Counted from the first letter of the stretch, positions 42,256-52,834 are shown. The stretch: DNA of 64,000 bases from Glutamicibacter mishrai (GCF_012221945.1 NZ_CP032549.1:992001-1056000); one strand, 5' to 3'. Notes: a model not told the origin generated them from the sequence alone. Numbers and translations: made by a program.

Positions 42256-42854
42256 ATCACCGGGTCCGAAGCGAACTCCAGCATCGCATCGATCAGCCAG
42301 TGCACGGTGTGCTCGGTGAAGGAAGCGCGCGGCATGATCCGCCAGCTTTCTTCACCGGTACGCCACAGCAGCACCGGGATATTGGCCAGCGAGGTGGTGA
42401 TCGCCTGGTTCACCGCAAAGCTGCGCGGATGCAGGTCCGCCGGGCAGCTCTTGCGCAGAACCAGCGGAGCCTTGGTTCCGGAGAGTTCCAGCACTGCGCG
42501 GTTGGCCGACAGGTCCACCACCTGGCCCGGAGCCTGGCCCAAGGCCTGCTCCAGCTTGGCGAGAAGGGTCGTATCCTCCGGCGCGGTGACCAGGAATTCA
42601 TCCGGTCCCAGCCACAGCACGCCCACACCACTAGCGTCACCGGCGACCTGGCCGACCTTGCTTGGCAGGCCCACACCGGTAGCTGCAGCCAGCGCTTCGT
42701 AGCCGGCGCTGCCCGGGGCGCAGCGCACCGAGATCTGGGTGGTGAAGGCAACCTCGCCCAGGGCCAATCCCCCAGCCACGCTGGCTTCTGCCATGACCTG
42801 CTGCAGGTGGGCTGCAGGAGAACGACGGGAATCAATCAGGGTGTCATTAGCCAT
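42252..42854 (-). CDS. soxG: Sarcosine oxidase gamma subunit
   Basis: The 200-residue protein matches SoxG: a GcvT-like fold with [36 protein letters not shown], and the C-terminal [18 protein letters not shown]. It is a structural subunit of the heterotetrameric enzyme. The ATG at 42854 overlaps the soxA end by 8 bp. It is the last gene of soxBDAG. Confidence 0.9.
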   Translation of the reverse strand: MANDTLIDSRRSPAAHLQQVMAEASVAGGLALGEVAFTTQISVRCAPGSAGYEALAAATGVGLPSKVGQVAGDASGVGVLWLGPDEFLVTAPEDTTLLAKLEQALGQAPGQVVDLSANRAVLELSGTKAPLVLRKSCPADLHPRSFAVNQAITTSLANIPVLLWRTGEESWRIMPRASFTEHTVHWLIDAMLEFASDPVI

Positions 42855-45744
42855 CACGACGGCTTCCTTCCGGGTCGAAGAGGACGGTTTCACCGATGGT
42901 GACCTCAACTAGCTGGCCATTGATCGGGGTGCGAAGGGTTTCGCCGATGCGGTTGCGCCCATTTTTGATCAGCGCCAGGCCGAAGGTCCGGCCCAGTGCT
43001 GCCGAGTTGTACGAGCTGGTCACCCAGCCATCCATCGGGGTGATGCCCTCGGCAGCCAGTTCTTCCACCGAAACCAGCGCCGCGCCTTCGGGCAGACGCA
43101 GGGTCTTGTCCGTCGGCAGCACCGAGACCAGGTGCTTGCGGTCTTCGCGCTGGTTGTCGGCGCGGGCGTAGGAGCGGTTGCCTACGAAGTCCTTGAGCTT
43201 GGAGACCACCCAGTCCATGCCGGCATCCTGCGGGGTCACAGTGCCGTCGGTATCCTGGCCGACGATGATGAAGCCCTTCTCCGCACGCAGCACGTGCATG
43301 GTTTCGGTGCCGTAGGGGGTGATGCCGAATTCCTGGCCGGCTTCGAAGACGTCCTGCCAGACCTTCAGCCCGTGCCAGGCCGGGATCGCGATTTCGAAGG
43401 CCAGCTCGCCGGAGAAGGAGATGCGCGAAATGCGTGCCTCGATCCCCGAATCCAGCACCACATCGGCGAAGGCCATGAATTTGAAGGCCTCGTTGGACAC
43501 GTCCACGCTGGAGGCGACCTTGGCGATCACCTCGCGGGATTTAGGTCCAACCACTGCCACGGTGGCCAGCTGTTCGGTCACCGAGGTGCAGACAACGTCC
43601 AGCTCGGGCCATTCGGTCTGCAGCCACTCCTCCAGCCAGTCGAGCACGGTGGCCGCATTGCCGGTGGTGGTGTGCATCAGGAAGCGGTCTTCGGCCAGGC
43701 GCAGGGTCACGCCGTCGTCGAAGATCATGCCGTCGGCCTTGCACATCACGCCGTAGCGGCCCATGCCGACCTTCAGCTTGGTGTAGCCGTTGGTGTAGAT
43801 GCGGTTCAGGAACTCGGCTGCATCCTTGCCCCGGATTTCGATCTTGCCCAGGGTGGTGGCATCAAGCATGCCCACCGATTCGCGCACGGCCTTGGTTTCG
43901 CGGTAGACCGCCGCTTCCATATCCTCCCCGGCCTGCGGGTAGTACCAAGGGCGCTTCCACTGGCCAACATCCTCGAATTCGGCCCCGTGCTCCAGGTGCC
44001 AGGAGTGCATGGCGGTGTGGCGGGCGGGGTCGAGCTGGTCCCCGCGGTTGCGTCCGGCCAGGGCGGCGAAGGCCACCGGGGTGTACGGGGCGCGGAAGGT
44101 GGTGGTGCCCACCTGTGCCGGGTTCTCGATGCCCAGCACCGCGGCGATCACGCCGATCGCTGCCACGCCACTGGTCTTGCCCTGGTCGTTGGCGGTGGAG
44201 ATGGAGGTGTACCGCTTGATGTGCTCCACCGACTGCATGCCGGCGCCGGTGGCGCGCAGCACGTCGGCGACGGTTTGGTCACGCTGCAGGTCGACGAAGT
44301 GGAACTTGTAGTTCGCCGCGTCATCGCCGAAGCGCGAAGGCACCAGCCACACCGGGCTGGTTTCCCCGGCCGGAACCGGCAAGACTTCCGGAACCCGCGC
44401 TACCGTGTCAAACCCGGCGGCGGTGGCTGCCGCGGCGCCGGTGGCGGCACCGGTGGACAGTGCGCTGGCGGTATCCAGGCGGCCGGTGAGCGCACCGGCC
44501 AGGTGCTGGTTGGCCACGGCGTCGGCCGGGACGAATGCGTGGATGGAAGTGTCCCAGTCCAGCTTGCCCTGGCGCTGGGAGTGCAGGTGCACCACCGGGT
44601 TGAAGCCGCCGGCCACTGCCAGCACATCGGCCTCGATCCGGGTGGCTTCGCCCAGTTCGCGCTGCTCGTCCAGTTCGGCCACGAAGATCGCGGACAGCTC
44701 GCCGGATTCATCGGCTTCGGTATCCACCACGGCGGATCCGGAAATGACCTGTACGCCATCGGCCACAGCCTGGGCGGCGGCCGCGGAGATGTTCTGGCGG
44801 GCGTCGATCACCGCGACCACCGAGCCGGAGGCGGCTAGTTCGCTGACCAGTTCGTAGGCGGAGTCGTTGGTGGTGAACACGGCGATCTTCTCGCCCGCGC
44901 GCACCCCGTAGCGGTTCAGGTAGCTGCGCACCGCGCCGGCAAGCATGATGCCCGGGCGGTCGTTGTTTTCGAAGACCACCGGACGCTCGTGGGCGCCGGT
45001 GGCCAGCACCACCTGGCCGGCACGAATGTGCCAGATGCGTTCGCGCGAGACGCCCGGCGCGGCCGGTGCATCAAGGTGCACGGTGCGGCGCTGGACGGCC
45101 ACCAGGTAGTTGGCGTCGTAGGAGCCGAACACCGTGGTGCGCTGCAGGTGGGTGGTTTCCTCGGCCTGCGCCAATTCGTCCACCACCGATTCGATCCAGT
45201 CAGCGGAATCCACCCTGTCGATCTGTTCGCCGGCGGTATCCAGCAGGGTTCCGCCGGCTTCCGGACGCTCGTCGAGCAGCATCACCCGGGCGCCGGAGCG
45301 CGAGGCTTCGCGGGCCGCGGCCAAACCGGCAGGGCCGGCACCGACCACCAGGACGTCGGTGTGCACGTGCACGTGGTCGTAGTAGGCCGGATCGGTGTCC
45401 GGATCCAGCACGCCCAGGCCCGAGAGCAGGCTTGCCGAAACACCCTCGGTCACCGAGACCGTGGTGGCCGGCAGCATCGACTCATCAACCTCGCCGGCGT
45501 GGCGGGCTGCCACGGTGACAAGCGCGTTGGGCTCTTCCACCCCGGCGGCCAGGATGCCGCGCGGGCGCTTGAGGTACAGCGAAGGGCCGCACTGGCGGAT
45601 CTGGTTGGCCAGCATGGCGCTGGCGATGGTGTCGCCGCGGAAGGCGGAAAGCTGATGCCCGTCGATGCTCAGGGCCAGTGGCTGCGCGCTGTCGATCCGC
45701 GCGCGGGAGCGCAGTTCTGGTGCCAGTCGCTGTGGCTTGCTCAT
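42847..45744 (-). CDS. soxA: Sarcosine oxidase alpha subunit
   Basis: This is the 965-residue alpha subunit of heterotetrameric sarcosine oxidase, which demethylates sarcosine to glycine with formation of 5,10-methylene-tetrahydrofolate. An N-terminal Rossmann domain ([17 protein letters not shown], near residue 135) binds NAD. The C-terminal half is a GcvT-like folate domain ([31 protein letters not shown] then [19 protein letters not shown]). The ATG at 45744 has GGGAGG upstream and overlaps soxD by 4 bp. Confidence 0.95.
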   Translation of the reverse strand: MSKPQRLAPELRSRARIDSAQPLALSIDGHQLSAFRGDTIASAMLANQIRQCGPSLYLKRPRGILAAGVEEPNALVTVAARHAGEVDESMLPATTVSVTEGVSASLLSGLGVLDPDTDPAYYDHVHVHTDVLVVGAGPAGLAAAREASRSGARVMLLDERPEAGGTLLDTAGEQIDRVDSADWIESVVDELAQAEETTHLQRTTVFGSYDANYLVAVQRRTVHLDAPAAPGVSRERIWHIRAGQVVLATGAHERPVVFENNDRPGIMLAGAVRSYLNRYGVRAGEKIAVFTTNDSAYELVSELAASGSVVAVIDARQNISAAAAQAVADGVQVISGSAVVDTEADESGELSAIFVAELDEQRELGEATRIEADVLAVAGGFNPVVHLHSQRQGKLDWDTSIHAFVPADAVANQHLAGALTGRLDTASALSTGAATGAAAATAAGFDTVARVPEVLPVPAGETSPVWLVPSRFGDDAANYKFHFVDLQRDQTVADVLRATGAGMQSVEHIKRYTSISTANDQGKTSGVAAIGVIAAVLGIENPAQVGTTTFRAPYTPVAFAALAGRNRGDQLDPARHTAMHSWHLEHGAEFEDVGQWKRPWYYPQAGEDMEAAVYRETKAVRESVGMLDATTLGKIEIRGKDAAEFLNRIYTNGYTKLKVGMGRYGVMCKADGMIFDDGVTLRLAEDRFLMHTTTGNAATVLDWLEEWLQTEWPELDVVCTSVTEQLATVAVVGPKSREVIAKVASSVDVSNEAFKFMAFADVVLDSGIEARISRISFSGELAFEIAIPAWHGLKVWQDVFEAGQEFGITPYGTETMHVLRAEKGFIIVGQDTDGTVTPQDAGMDWVVSKLKDFVGNRSYARADNQREDRKHLVSVLPTDKTLRLPEGAALVSVEELAAEGITPMDGWVTSSYNSAALGRTFGLALIKNGRNRIGETLRTPINGQLVEVTIGETVLFDPEGSRRDG

Positions 45745-46040
45745 CGGGAGCCTCCCTGAAGGTTGTCGATCTGCGGTTGCGCCTCGCCGGCGCCGTATAC
45801 GGCCAGGAATTCGTAGCTGACGGTGTCGCGCAGGGCGTTGAACCACTTGCGGCAGCCGCCGGAGTGGACCCAGCGTTCGGCGAACACGCCCTTCTTGTTG
45901 CCGCGGTAGAACAGGTAGCGGGACCATTCCTTATCGGTCAGCTCCGCGGGATTCTCCGGGTAGGCCACGTGGGCTTCGCCGCCGTAGCCGAATTCGTTTT
46001 CGTTGCGTGGCCCGCAGTGCGGGCAGTCGATTAGCATCAT
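45741..46040 (-). CDS. soxD: Sarcosine oxidase delta subunit
   Basis: The 99-residue zinc-binding subunit has [19 protein letters not shown] at the N terminus and [18 protein letters not shown] further on. These match the zinc site of SoxD. It starts with tandem ATGs behind AGGAG. It overlaps soxA by 4 bp and lies 10 bp after soxB. Confidence 0.94.
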   Translation of the reverse strand: MMLIDCPHCGPRNENEFGYGGEAHVAYPENPAELTDKEWSRYLFYRGNKKGVFAERWVHSGGCRKWFNALRDTVSYEFLAVYGAGEAQPQIDNLQGGSR

Positions 46041-46050
46041 GGTGGTGCTC

Positions 46051-47268
46051 CTAGTGTGCGACGGCTGCCGCGCCGTGTTCGTCGATCAGGTGGCCGGTTT
46101 CGAAGCGTTCGAGGCTGAACGGGGCGTTCAGCGGGTGCGCCTCGTCGTGGGCGATGGTGTGGGCCAGCGTGAAGCCGGCGCCCGGGGTTCCCTTGAACCC
46201 GCCGGTGCCCCAGCCGCAGTTCACGTACAGGTTCTGGATCGGCGTCTTGGAGATGATCGGCGACGCGTCCAAGGTGGTGTCCACGATGCCGCCCCAGGTG
46301 CGCAGCACATGCGCCCGGGCGAAGATTGGGAAGAGCTCCACGGCCGCGGCCATCTGCTCTTCGATCACGTGGAAGGCACCGCGTTGGCCGTAGCCGTTGT
46401 AGCTGTCGATCCCGGCGCCCATCACCAATTCGCCCTTGTGGGCCTGGGAGACGTAGACGTGGATGTGGTTGGACATGACCACGGTCGGGTGCACCGGTTC
46501 GAACAGCTCGGAGACCAGAGCCTGCAGCGGGTGGGACTGGATCGGCAGTTCAAAGCCGGCCATTTCGGCCAGCACCGAGGAGTGCCCCGCGCCGGCCAGC
46601 GCGACCTTGCCGGCGTTGATGGTGCCGCGCGTGGTCTTCACGCCGGTGACCTTTTCGCCGTCCTTGATGAACCCGGTGACTTCACAGTTCTGGATGATGT
46701 CCACGCCCATTTCGTTGGCCTTGCGGGCGAAGGCCCAGGCCACGTGGTCGTGCTTGGCGATGCCGGCACGAGGCTGCCAGGTGGCGCCCATGACCGGGTA
46801 GCGGATGTTGTCGCTCACGTTGATGATCGGGCAGGCTTCCTTGACCTGGGAAGGGTCGAGCCATTCGGCGTCCACGCCGTTGAGCTTGTTCGCCTCCACG
46901 CGGCGCACCGATTCGCGCACATCGCCCAGGGTGTGGGCCAGGTTCAGCACCCCGCGCTGGGAGAACAGGAAGTCGTATTCCAGGTCCTCGGGCAGCTGCT
47001 CCCAGAGCTTCAGCGACTTTTCGTAGATGCCAGCCGATTCATCCCACAGGTAGTTGGAGCGAATAATTGTGGTGTTTCGGGCCATGTTCCCGCCGGCCAG
47101 CCATCCCTTTTCCAGGACCGCCACATTGGTGATGCCGTGGTTTTTCGCGAGGAAGTACGCGGTAGCCAGGCCGTGGCCGCCACCGCCGACGATCACAACG
47201 TCGTAGGACTTCTTGGGGTCCGGATTCGCCCACAGGAACTCCGGGTGCTCAGGCAGCAGATCAGCCAC
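46051..47268 (-). CDS. soxB: Sarcosine oxidase beta subunit
   Basis: The 405-residue flavin subunit carries the FAD motif [45 protein letters not shown] holds the usual covalent-flavin histidine position region, and [21 protein letters not shown] lies near the C terminus. It oxidises sarcosine and passes electrons to oxygen. The start is a GTG behind TGGAGATT. It is the first gene of the minus-strand soxBDAG run, and the divergent GntR gene is likely its regulator. Confidence 0.94.
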   Translation of the reverse strand: MADLLPEHPEFLWANPDPKKSYDVVIVGGGGHGLATAYFLAKNHGITNVAVLEKGWLAGGNMARNTTIIRSNYLWDESAGIYEKSLKLWEQLPEDLEYDFLFSQRGVLNLAHTLGDVRESVRRVEANKLNGVDAEWLDPSQVKEACPIINVSDNIRYPVMGATWQPRAGIAKHDHVAWAFARKANEMGVDIIQNCEVTGFIKDGEKVTGVKTTRGTINAGKVALAGAGHSSVLAEMAGFELPIQSHPLQALVSELFEPVHPTVVMSNHIHVYVSQAHKGELVMGAGIDSYNGYGQRGAFHVIEEQMAAAVELFPIFARAHVLRTWGGIVDTTLDASPIISKTPIQNLYVNCGWGTGGFKGTPGAGFTLAHTIAHDEAHPLNAPFSLERFETGHLIDEHGAAAVAH

Positions 47269-47321
47269 AGTGAATCTCCAATCTTCGACAGGACCGTATG
47301 AATGTATGAATTGCCGACAAC

Positions 47322-47331
47322 TGATATATCA
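47322..47331. promoter_or_regulatory. Possible GntR operator palindrome
   Basis: TGATATATCA is a perfect 10-bp palindrome in the 152-bp gap between soxB and the GntR gene. Its symmetry and position suit a FadR/GntR site, but it is short and AT-rich, so chance is possible. Confidence 0.3.
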
Positions 47332-47420
47332 ATCTGCGATTCACTGTATGATAGAACAGGAAACCCGGTCAATGGGTTCACGAAAATTACTTGGATGCTA
47401 CGCACCACAGGAGGACTTCA

Positions 47421-48053
47421 GTGAGCGAATCCCTTTCCGATCGCGCCTACCAGATACTGCGCGACCGCCTGATCATGCTTGACATCGCCCCGGGCGAGCC
47501 GATCAACGAGGCCCAGCTGGTCCTCGAGCTGAACATCGGCCGCACTCCCCTTCGTGAAGCCCTCAAGCGCCTGGAAGTCGACCACCTGGTCCACTCCTAC
47601 CCGCGCCGCGGCACCTTCGCCACCCGCGTCGACATCACCGAACTCGCCGCCATCACCGAAATGCGCCTCGCCCTGGAGCCACTCGCCGCCGATCGCGCCG
47701 CGGCCCTGGGCGGAGGCAGTGTGCGCCACGAGATCGAGCAGACCCTGCACACCATCACCACTTTCACCGGCGACGAGACCCGGCGCAATCTCATGGAGAA
47801 CGATCTGGCCGTGCACCGCCTGATCTACCAGGCCGCCGCCAACCACCATCTCGAAGAGACCCTGATCCGGCTCGACAATCTCGCCACCCGCATCTGGTGC
47901 CTCACCCTGGATCGCCTTCCGAGCATTGACGCCCATATCGCCGAACACCAGGCCCTCCTCGAAGCGGTCCTCAATCAAGACCCGGAAACTGCCAGCACCC
48001 TGGCCCGCGACCATATCGCCAGTTTCGAAACTTCGGTGCGCGCCGTACTCTGA
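47421..48053 (+). CDS. GntR-family (FCD) regulator of sarcosine oxidase
   Basis: The 210-residue FadR-type protein has an N-terminal winged helix (LIMLDIAPGEPINEAQLVLELNIGRTPLREALKRLEVDHLV in short segments) and a C-terminal FCD ligand domain with the metal-site histidines in MENDLAVHRLIYQAA and HIAEHQALL. The GTG at 47421 lies 7 bp after AGGAGGACT, so an upstream in-frame ATG is unlikely. Being divergent from soxBDAG, it is its probable regulator. Confidence 0.9.
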   Translation: MSESLSDRAYQILRDRLIMLDIAPGEPINEAQLVLELNIGRTPLREALKRLEVDHLVHSYPRRGTFATRVDITELAAITEMRLALEPLAADRAAALGGGSVRHEIEQTLHTITTFTGDETRRNLMENDLAVHRLIYQAAANHHLEETLIRLDNLATRIWCLTLDRLPSIDAHIAEHQALLEAVLNQDPETASTLARDHIASFETSVRAVL

Positions 48054-48206
48054 CCGCCAGTTTCAGTCGCCAATCCCGCACCTGCTTTCAGCCTTGACCA
48101 CCCGTCAAACCATCGTTTGACCTGTAACTTCATCATGCCCTAAAAGTTATCCACCTGCAATCAAAAACTCGAAGACATATTCGAACAACAGGCGTAAAGT
48201 AAGAAT

Positions 48207-49694
48207 ATGCCCGAAACAGTAAACTCCTCCGGGGATCAGCCCGACCCATCGCTTCACGGCAAGATCCAGGCCGTGATCGAAGAGCTGGAATCTGTACTGG
48301 CATACCGCGAAGAACATGGCACCAAGAGCCAGTGCGCTCAAGCCATCGCCGAGATCGAATCCGCAATTGCCACCTTGAACTATCATCAAGCAGCACTGAG
48401 CAATCAGCTCGAAATTGACGTGGTTCAATCCAATTCTGAAAAGAACCCCGGAAGCAAGGCACAGGACCAGCTCAACCGCGGCGCCGCTTCCGCCGTTGCA
48501 CTTGCCCGCCGCTCCGATCCGCATGGCTTTCAAACGTATTTGGAGAACTGCCGGATTCTCTTCCAAAGCACTCCGCACTTGGCTGCTGCGTTCAGCCGAG
48601 GCGAATTCACCGAGGCGCAGATTCGGGCTATTCTCACCCCGCTGCATTCCGTCAAAGAAGAACGCCGAACAGAATTCGACGATTTTTTCGCCAAGAATCC
48701 AAAGATGTTTGAGAACCTGGGCAATAGGAAAATCAGTGACGCTGTCTACGACTTCACCCTGACCTACGCTTCGGACCAGCAGTGCAAAGAACAGAAATCA
48801 GCTGAGGAAAAGCGCTTCGTCAAATTCACGCCCAGTTCCCGCACCGGCATGATGCGGGTGAACGGCAGTATCCCCATCAGCGCGGGGATGGCGATGAAGA
48901 ATGACATGAAAGCCACGGCTCGCAGCATCAAGGCAAAGGGCGATTCCCGCACCCGGGCGCAGATAGAGGCAGACTACTTCTCGAGTTTCTGCACCAACTC
49001 TGAGGCCAAAATTCCGCTCACCCTAACTCTTGGCTTGGTAATGACAGATAAGACGCTTTTTCTCGGCGATCGGAATCCCGCCCATCTGGAAGGCTACGGC
49101 GTCATTGCTCCCCAGTATGCCCGTGAGCTGGTTGCCGGTCAGGAGATCATGAACAACATGACTCTGGCTGACATGGCCGCCACTCGCTCACCGGCTTTCG
49201 TTGAAACGCTGGAAGCCACCGTGGAACTCATCCGCCTGTATACCGCACCGGGCGACAAGGAACTGATCGCGATGGATTCCAAAGCGAGGATCTTCCCGGA
49301 GAAAATGAAGAAATTCGTCAAAATACGCGACAGGCATTGCCGCACCCCATTCTGCGACGGAACGATTGAAGAAATCGACCATGTCACCCAAGCTTATTTA
49401 GGCGGACATACCTGCGTGATCAATTCCGACGGCCGTTGCAAGTTGTGCAACCAAGCCAAGGAAACCCCAGGATGGCAAGAATTCGTCCTCAAAAGCGGAC
49501 CACATTCAATGCTGATCAACACCGGTATGGGCATCAAGTACCGGTCCACGGCACCTCCAGCGACCGGTTTTGCGCATAAGCCTTACCCACAGCACATGAG
49601 TGAAGCCGACTGGGTAAGCACATTTGAAGAATGGTTGAACCGGCCGCCGGACACGGGCAGCAGTCCGCCCGGCATCGAGGATATCCCCGCTTGA
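48207..49694 (+). CDS. DUF222 / HNH endonuclease domain protein
   Basis: The 495-residue protein has an N-terminal helical DUF222-type region (residues ~20-330) and a C-terminal HNH domain: VKIRDRHCRTPFC then EEIDHVTQAYLGGHTCVINSDGRCKLCNQAKE. It retains the Cys pairs and the histidine motif of HNH nucleases. Such proteins occur in many copies in actinobacterial genomes and behave as dispersed, mobile-like genes (13E12-type). Codon use is more AT-rich than in the flanking genes. The function is unproven. Confidence 0.85.
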   Translation: MPETVNSSGDQPDPSLHGKIQAVIEELESVLAYREEHGTKSQCAQAIAEIESAIATLNYHQAALSNQLEIDVVQSNSEKNPGSKAQDQLNRGAASAVALARRSDPHGFQTYLENCRILFQSTPHLAAAFSRGEFTEAQIRAILTPLHSVKEERRTEFDDFFAKNPKMFENLGNRKISDAVYDFTLTYASDQQCKEQKSAEEKRFVKFTPSSRTGMMRVNGSIPISAGMAMKNDMKATARSIKAKGDSRTRAQIEADYFSSFCTNSEAKIPLTLTLGLVMTDKTLFLGDRNPAHLEGYGVIAPQYARELVAGQEIMNNMTLADMAATRSPAFVETLEATVELIRLYTAPGDKELIAMDSKARIFPEKMKKFVKIRDRHCRTPFCDGTIEEIDHVTQAYLGGHTCVINSDGRCKLCNQAKETPGWQEFVLKSGPHSMLINTGMGIKYRSTAPPATGFAHKPYPQHMSEADWVSTFEEWLNRPPDTGSSPPGIEDIPA

Positions 49695-49729
49695 CGGGAT
49701 GAAAAAGATATTAGCCAGACCAGTTGCCA

Positions 49730-49755
49730 CTATCGCCCCAGAAATGGGGCGATAG
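49730..49755 (+). terminator. Hairpin after the DUF222/HNH gene
   Basis: CTATCGCCCCA pairs with TGGGGCGATAG (11 bp) around a GAAA tetraloop, 36 bp after the stop codon. No T-run follows, so it may be a weak terminator or an mRNA 3'-end stabiliser. Confidence 0.55.
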
Positions 49756-49770
49756 ATAAGCTGCTGATTA

Positions 49771-49855
49771 CAACTGGGATATCTTCGTGAAGATTACGCA
49801 TAAGCACGAAGCCACTCGCTTCGAATGCATACCCCTAAGTAAGACATCCCAGTTG
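49771..49855. other. Structured intergenic element, possible ncRNA
   Basis: Three nested helices can form. The outer pair is CAACTGGGATATCTT (49771-49785) with AAGACATCCCAGTTG (49841-49855), with one mismatch out of 15. GCAT (49798) pairs with ATGC (49825), and CGAAGC (49807) with GCTTCG (49818) around a CACTC loop. It could be a small RNA or a palindromic mobile remnant. Nothing else was recognised in the 343-bp gap around it. Confidence 0.45.
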
Positions 49856-50037
49856 CAACCTCAAATACTTTGGCCAGCGACAGGCAATAACCACGAATCT
49901 TGCCGCCGCATAAAGCGGTCATAAGCAAAAATCACTTTCGCCCCAAAACCTGGTTTGCGCGGATTACGCCTCACAAAGTATCGACAAAACACCTTAACGA
50001 CCGGCCAGCGGCAATACACTTTCCCAAGTTCAGTGTT

Positions 50038-50636
50038 ATGAATCACCCACAGTTGCCCGCTTCAGGCCTGCGCTATGTTGCGCGCGACGCTGTTCGCGAA
50101 AAAGTCGCAGACGTCGCGCTCGACCTGTTCGTCGAACATGGGTTTGACGAGGTGACTATTGCGAAAATTGCAGAATCGGCGGGGTCATCCCCCGCAGTGT
50201 GCATCGTTATTTTGCGACCAAAGAAGATATGGTCATAGGTCCATTCGAAACGAACGGACCGCGTGTAAGTGATGAGCTGATCAAGCGACCAGCCGACGAA
50301 CCGATCATGCAGTCATTGCACGGAGCCTACGCGGCGATGATTACCCGCGGCCCGCACCGCTCACGGGACAGGGCGGCCATGCGCCTCTTGGCAAGCACGC
50401 CCTCGCTTCGTGCGCGAAACACTGAAAAACACATGGTTTGGGCGGAACTATTAACACCGATCGTTGCCGAGCGGCTAGAAGGCAGCGACTCCCCGTTGCG
50501 CGCCAGCGTTCTGGTTCAGACAAGTTTGAGTGCGTTCCAATTGGCCTTGATGGCTTGGGCGGACGACGTGCAAGAACGCACGATCCTGGAATTGATTGAC
50601 GTTGCCTTTGGCGACTTTGAAGCGGGTCGGAACTAG
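50038..50636 (+). pseudogene. TetR-family regulator, frameshifted
   Basis: Two reading frames together make a TetR protein of about 199 residues. The first (from the ATG at 50038) gives YVARDAVREKVADVALDLFVEHGFDEV and TIAKIAESAGSSP. The next family element, VHRYFATKEDMV, continues only in another frame (from ~50199) through to the stop at 50636. One base is missing at the C-run near 50189-50193. Either the gene is inactive or the base is a sequencing error in a homopolymer. The helix-turn-helix and the C-terminal ligand domain are otherwise intact. Confidence 0.78.
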
Positions 50637-50726
50637 AGACTGAAGTAGCCACCTTGATCGCACGATCACGGCCACGATAAGAGCTCGATTAAAGCGTCGA
50701 CGCAACCTCGAACAGCTTGGGATACA

Positions 50727-50760
50727 AAAAATCTCCTGGTCGCTTGACCAGGAGATTTTT
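50727..50760. terminator. Bidirectional terminator by tRNA-Ala
   Basis: AAAAATCTCCTGGTC pairs with GACCAGGAGATTTTT around GCTT. A-run and T-run on either side suit termination in both directions, for the minus-strand tRNA and for the TetR remnant. Confidence 0.85.
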
Positions 50761-50768
50761 ATTGGATT

Positions 50769-50844
50769 TGGTGGAGGTAAGGGGATTCGAACCCCTGACC
50801 TTCTGCATGCCATGCAGACGCGCTACCAACTGCGCCATACCCCC
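50769..50844 (-). tRNA. tRNA-Ala (GGC)
   Basis: The 76-base tRNA reads on the minus strand with acceptor GGGGGTA/TACCTCC, anticodon stem TCTGC/GCAGA and loop ATGGCAT giving anticodon GGC. The TTCGAAT T-loop lies between AGGGG and CCCCT. The 3' CCA is encoded. The terminator at 50727-50760 follows it. Confidence 0.95.
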
Positions 50845-51035
50845 AAAAGAGTTGGTTCCCTCGGTATCACTACCGCTGAACCGAGATAAAACTCTACCGG
50901 AGGTCCTGGAAAAACACCAAATCGGCCATCGGAGACGCTGATCACATCCAGCCTATTCAGAATGTCCCCGGCCGATGCAAGAATGATCTCGGAGCCGATC
51001 GGCTCCGCCAAGAAGTCAGTGAAAGGCGCGATCCC

Positions 51036-51461
51036 ATGGCCATTGGAATGACCCCGTACCTTCGCTTCGCCGGTGATGCCCGCGAAGCCATGGAATTCTA
51101 CAACGCAGCACTCGGCGGCGATCTATCGATGATGACCTTCCAAGAGGGCATGAACGATGGCAATCCCGCCACCGCAGATTTGATCATGCACTCGTCCCTC
51201 TTCCTGGAACGAGGCATCCACCTGATGGCTTCGGACACTCCTCCGAAGATGAACGTGACCGGCAACGGGGTGATCGCTTTGAGCAGTGATGCCACCGATG
51301 AGGCCGACAACGCGGTGCTGACCAAGTGGTGGGAGGCACTGTCTGCCGGCGCAACCATCGAAATGCCATTGGAGAAGGCCCCATGGGGCGACTCCTTCGG
51401 CCAGCTTCGCGACAAGTTCGGCGTGGTGTGGATGTTCAACATCTCCGCCGTGCAGGGTTAG
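51036..51461 (+). CDS. VOC-family protein (PhnB-like)
   Basis: This is a 141-residue glyoxalase/VOC-fold protein. YLRFAGDAREAMEFYNAALGGDL opens it; MHSSLFLERGIHLMASDTPP lies in the middle and WGDSFGQLRDKFGVVWMFNI closes it. This is the PhnB/3-demethylubiquinone-methyltransferase-like group of dimeric small proteins. The substrate is unknown. It faces the convergent MFS gene with a 3-bp gap. Confidence 0.9.
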   Translation: MAIGMTPYLRFAGDAREAMEFYNAALGGDLSMMTFQEGMNDGNPATADLIMHSSLFLERGIHLMASDTPPKMNVTGNGVIALSSDATDEADNAVLTKWWEALSAGATIEMPLEKAPWGDSFGQLRDKFGVVWMFNISAVQG

Positions 51462-51464
51462 AAA

Positions 51465-52691
51465 CTAGTCGACCACGGTGTGTTCGTGGGCTGCGATTGC
51501 CTCGCGGCCCACGAGCAAGCCGACCTTCTTGGCCCGCGCCTGGGTAATCATGGCGATCAACAGGCCCAGCACTGCCAGGCCTGCGCCCACCAGTGATGGC
51601 GCGCGGTAGCCAAAGCCAGCCGAAATCACGGCGGCACCCAGGGCGGCGCCCAGGGCGTTGGCAACGTTCAGCGCCGAGTGGTTCAGTGAAGCGGCCAAGG
51701 ACTGGGCGTGCGGCGCCGAGTCCATCAGCAGGGTCTGCAGGCTTGGAATGAGCAGCGAGCCCACGGCGCCCAGAACGAAGACCATGATCATGGTCGGAAT
51801 CACCCAGCTGGCCACTGCCGCGAAAACCAGCATGGTCGCGGCCATTAAAACGCTTGAGAGCTTGATGGCGCCGAAGACCGACCAGTCCGCCAGGCGTCCG
51901 CCGATCAGCGAACCTACCACCATGCCCAGCCCATACAGGGCCAGGGCGATCGGGACGAGCGTGATCTTCAGGCCGGATTCCTCGGTCAGCGTCGGGGAAA
52001 TGTAGGAATACACGGCGAAGAATCCGCCGAAACCAACGATGCCGGTGGCCATGGCCAGCCACACCTGAGGGCTTTTCAGCGCCGTGAGTTCGCGTCGGAC
52101 GCTGGCGCCTGGTTCAGCCTTGCGCCATGGGACAAACAGCGTAATCAGTGCCGCGGTGAGCAAGCCGATGAACGCGACGATGTAGAACATGGAACGCCAG
52201 CCGGCCTGCTGGCCAAGCATCGTGACCAGCGGGACGCCGCCGACGTTGGCCACCGACAGGCCCAGCATCACCCAGGCGATGGCGCGCCCGCGCATGGTTC
52301 CGGGCACCAGGCTTCCTGCCAGCACGCCGGCCAGGCCGAAGTAGGCACCATGGGGCAACCCGGCAAGGAAGCGGGTGATCAGCATGGTGTTGTAGTCAGG
52401 CGCGAAAGCCGAGGAGAGGTTGGCCAGGGTGAAAAAGAGGATCAGCAGCTGCACCGCGCGCTTGCGCGGGATCTTGGCAGCCATCGCGGTGAGCACCGGA
52501 GCGCCGACCACCACGCCAATGGCGTAGGCGCTGATCATCAGCCCCATCTGCGAGTTGCTGACGTCGAGGTCGAGGGCGCCCTCCTGGAGCAGGCCCATCA
52601 TCGAAAATTCGGTAACGCCGATGCCGAAGCCGCCCATGGCCAGTGCGAGGATCGCCAATAGTAATTTTCCGCCGGATAGGTAGGCAGTCAT
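51465..52691 (-). CDS. MFS transporter, DHA1 (AraJ/CmlA-like) type
   Basis: The 408-residue protein has 12 membrane helices, with GFGIGVTEFSMMGLLQEGA in helix 1 and SAYAIGVVVGAPVLTAMAAKIPRKRAVQL in loop 2-3. RFLAGLPHGAYFGLAGVLAGSLV lies in helix 4. These match drug:H+ antiporters such as arabinose/chloramphenicol exporters (AraJ, CmlA). It probably exports small hydrophobic compounds. The ATG lies at 52691, and no clear operon partner is near. Confidence 0.9.
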   Translation of the reverse strand: MTAYLSGGKLLLAILALAMGGFGIGVTEFSMMGLLQEGALDLDVSNSQMGLMISAYAIGVVVGAPVLTAMAAKIPRKRAVQLLILFFTLANLSSAFAPDYNTMLITRFLAGLPHGAYFGLAGVLAGSLVPGTMRGRAIAWVMLGLSVANVGGVPLVTMLGQQAGWRSMFYIVAFIGLLTAALITLFVPWRKAEPGASVRRELTALKSPQVWLAMATGIVGFGGFFAVYSYISPTLTEESGLKITLVPIALALYGLGMVVGSLIGGRLADWSVFGAIKLSSVLMAATMLVFAAVASWVIPTMIMVFVLGAVGSLLIPSLQTLLMDSAPHAQSLAASLNHSALNVANALGAALGAAVISAGFGYRAPSLVGAGLAVLGLLIAMITQARAKKVGLLVGREAIAAHEHTVVD

Positions 52692-52834
52692 TCAGTTCTC
52701 AATTCTAGGCTGTTGCTTGATCGCGGCATCCTCGACGCTCTATTTCCATCGTAGTGACTGTGGACAATCGCCGGGGCACTTCTCCAGCTGAAAATTACGA
52801 ATCCCACAGTATTTTGTGCCACTGTTTAAGTCCT

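Noticed and set aside
43132..44838. 568-codon open frame opposite soxA
   Set aside because: SoxA is well supported on the minus strand; the reverse frame has no known fold and lies wholly within it.
46003..47301. 432-codon open frame opposite soxB
   Set aside because: Same reason: a reverse-frame shadow of a certain gene.
48207..49694. Homing or restriction endonuclease call for the DUF222/HNH protein
   Set aside because: No methyltransferase partner or intron context; the HNH domain alone does not fix the role.
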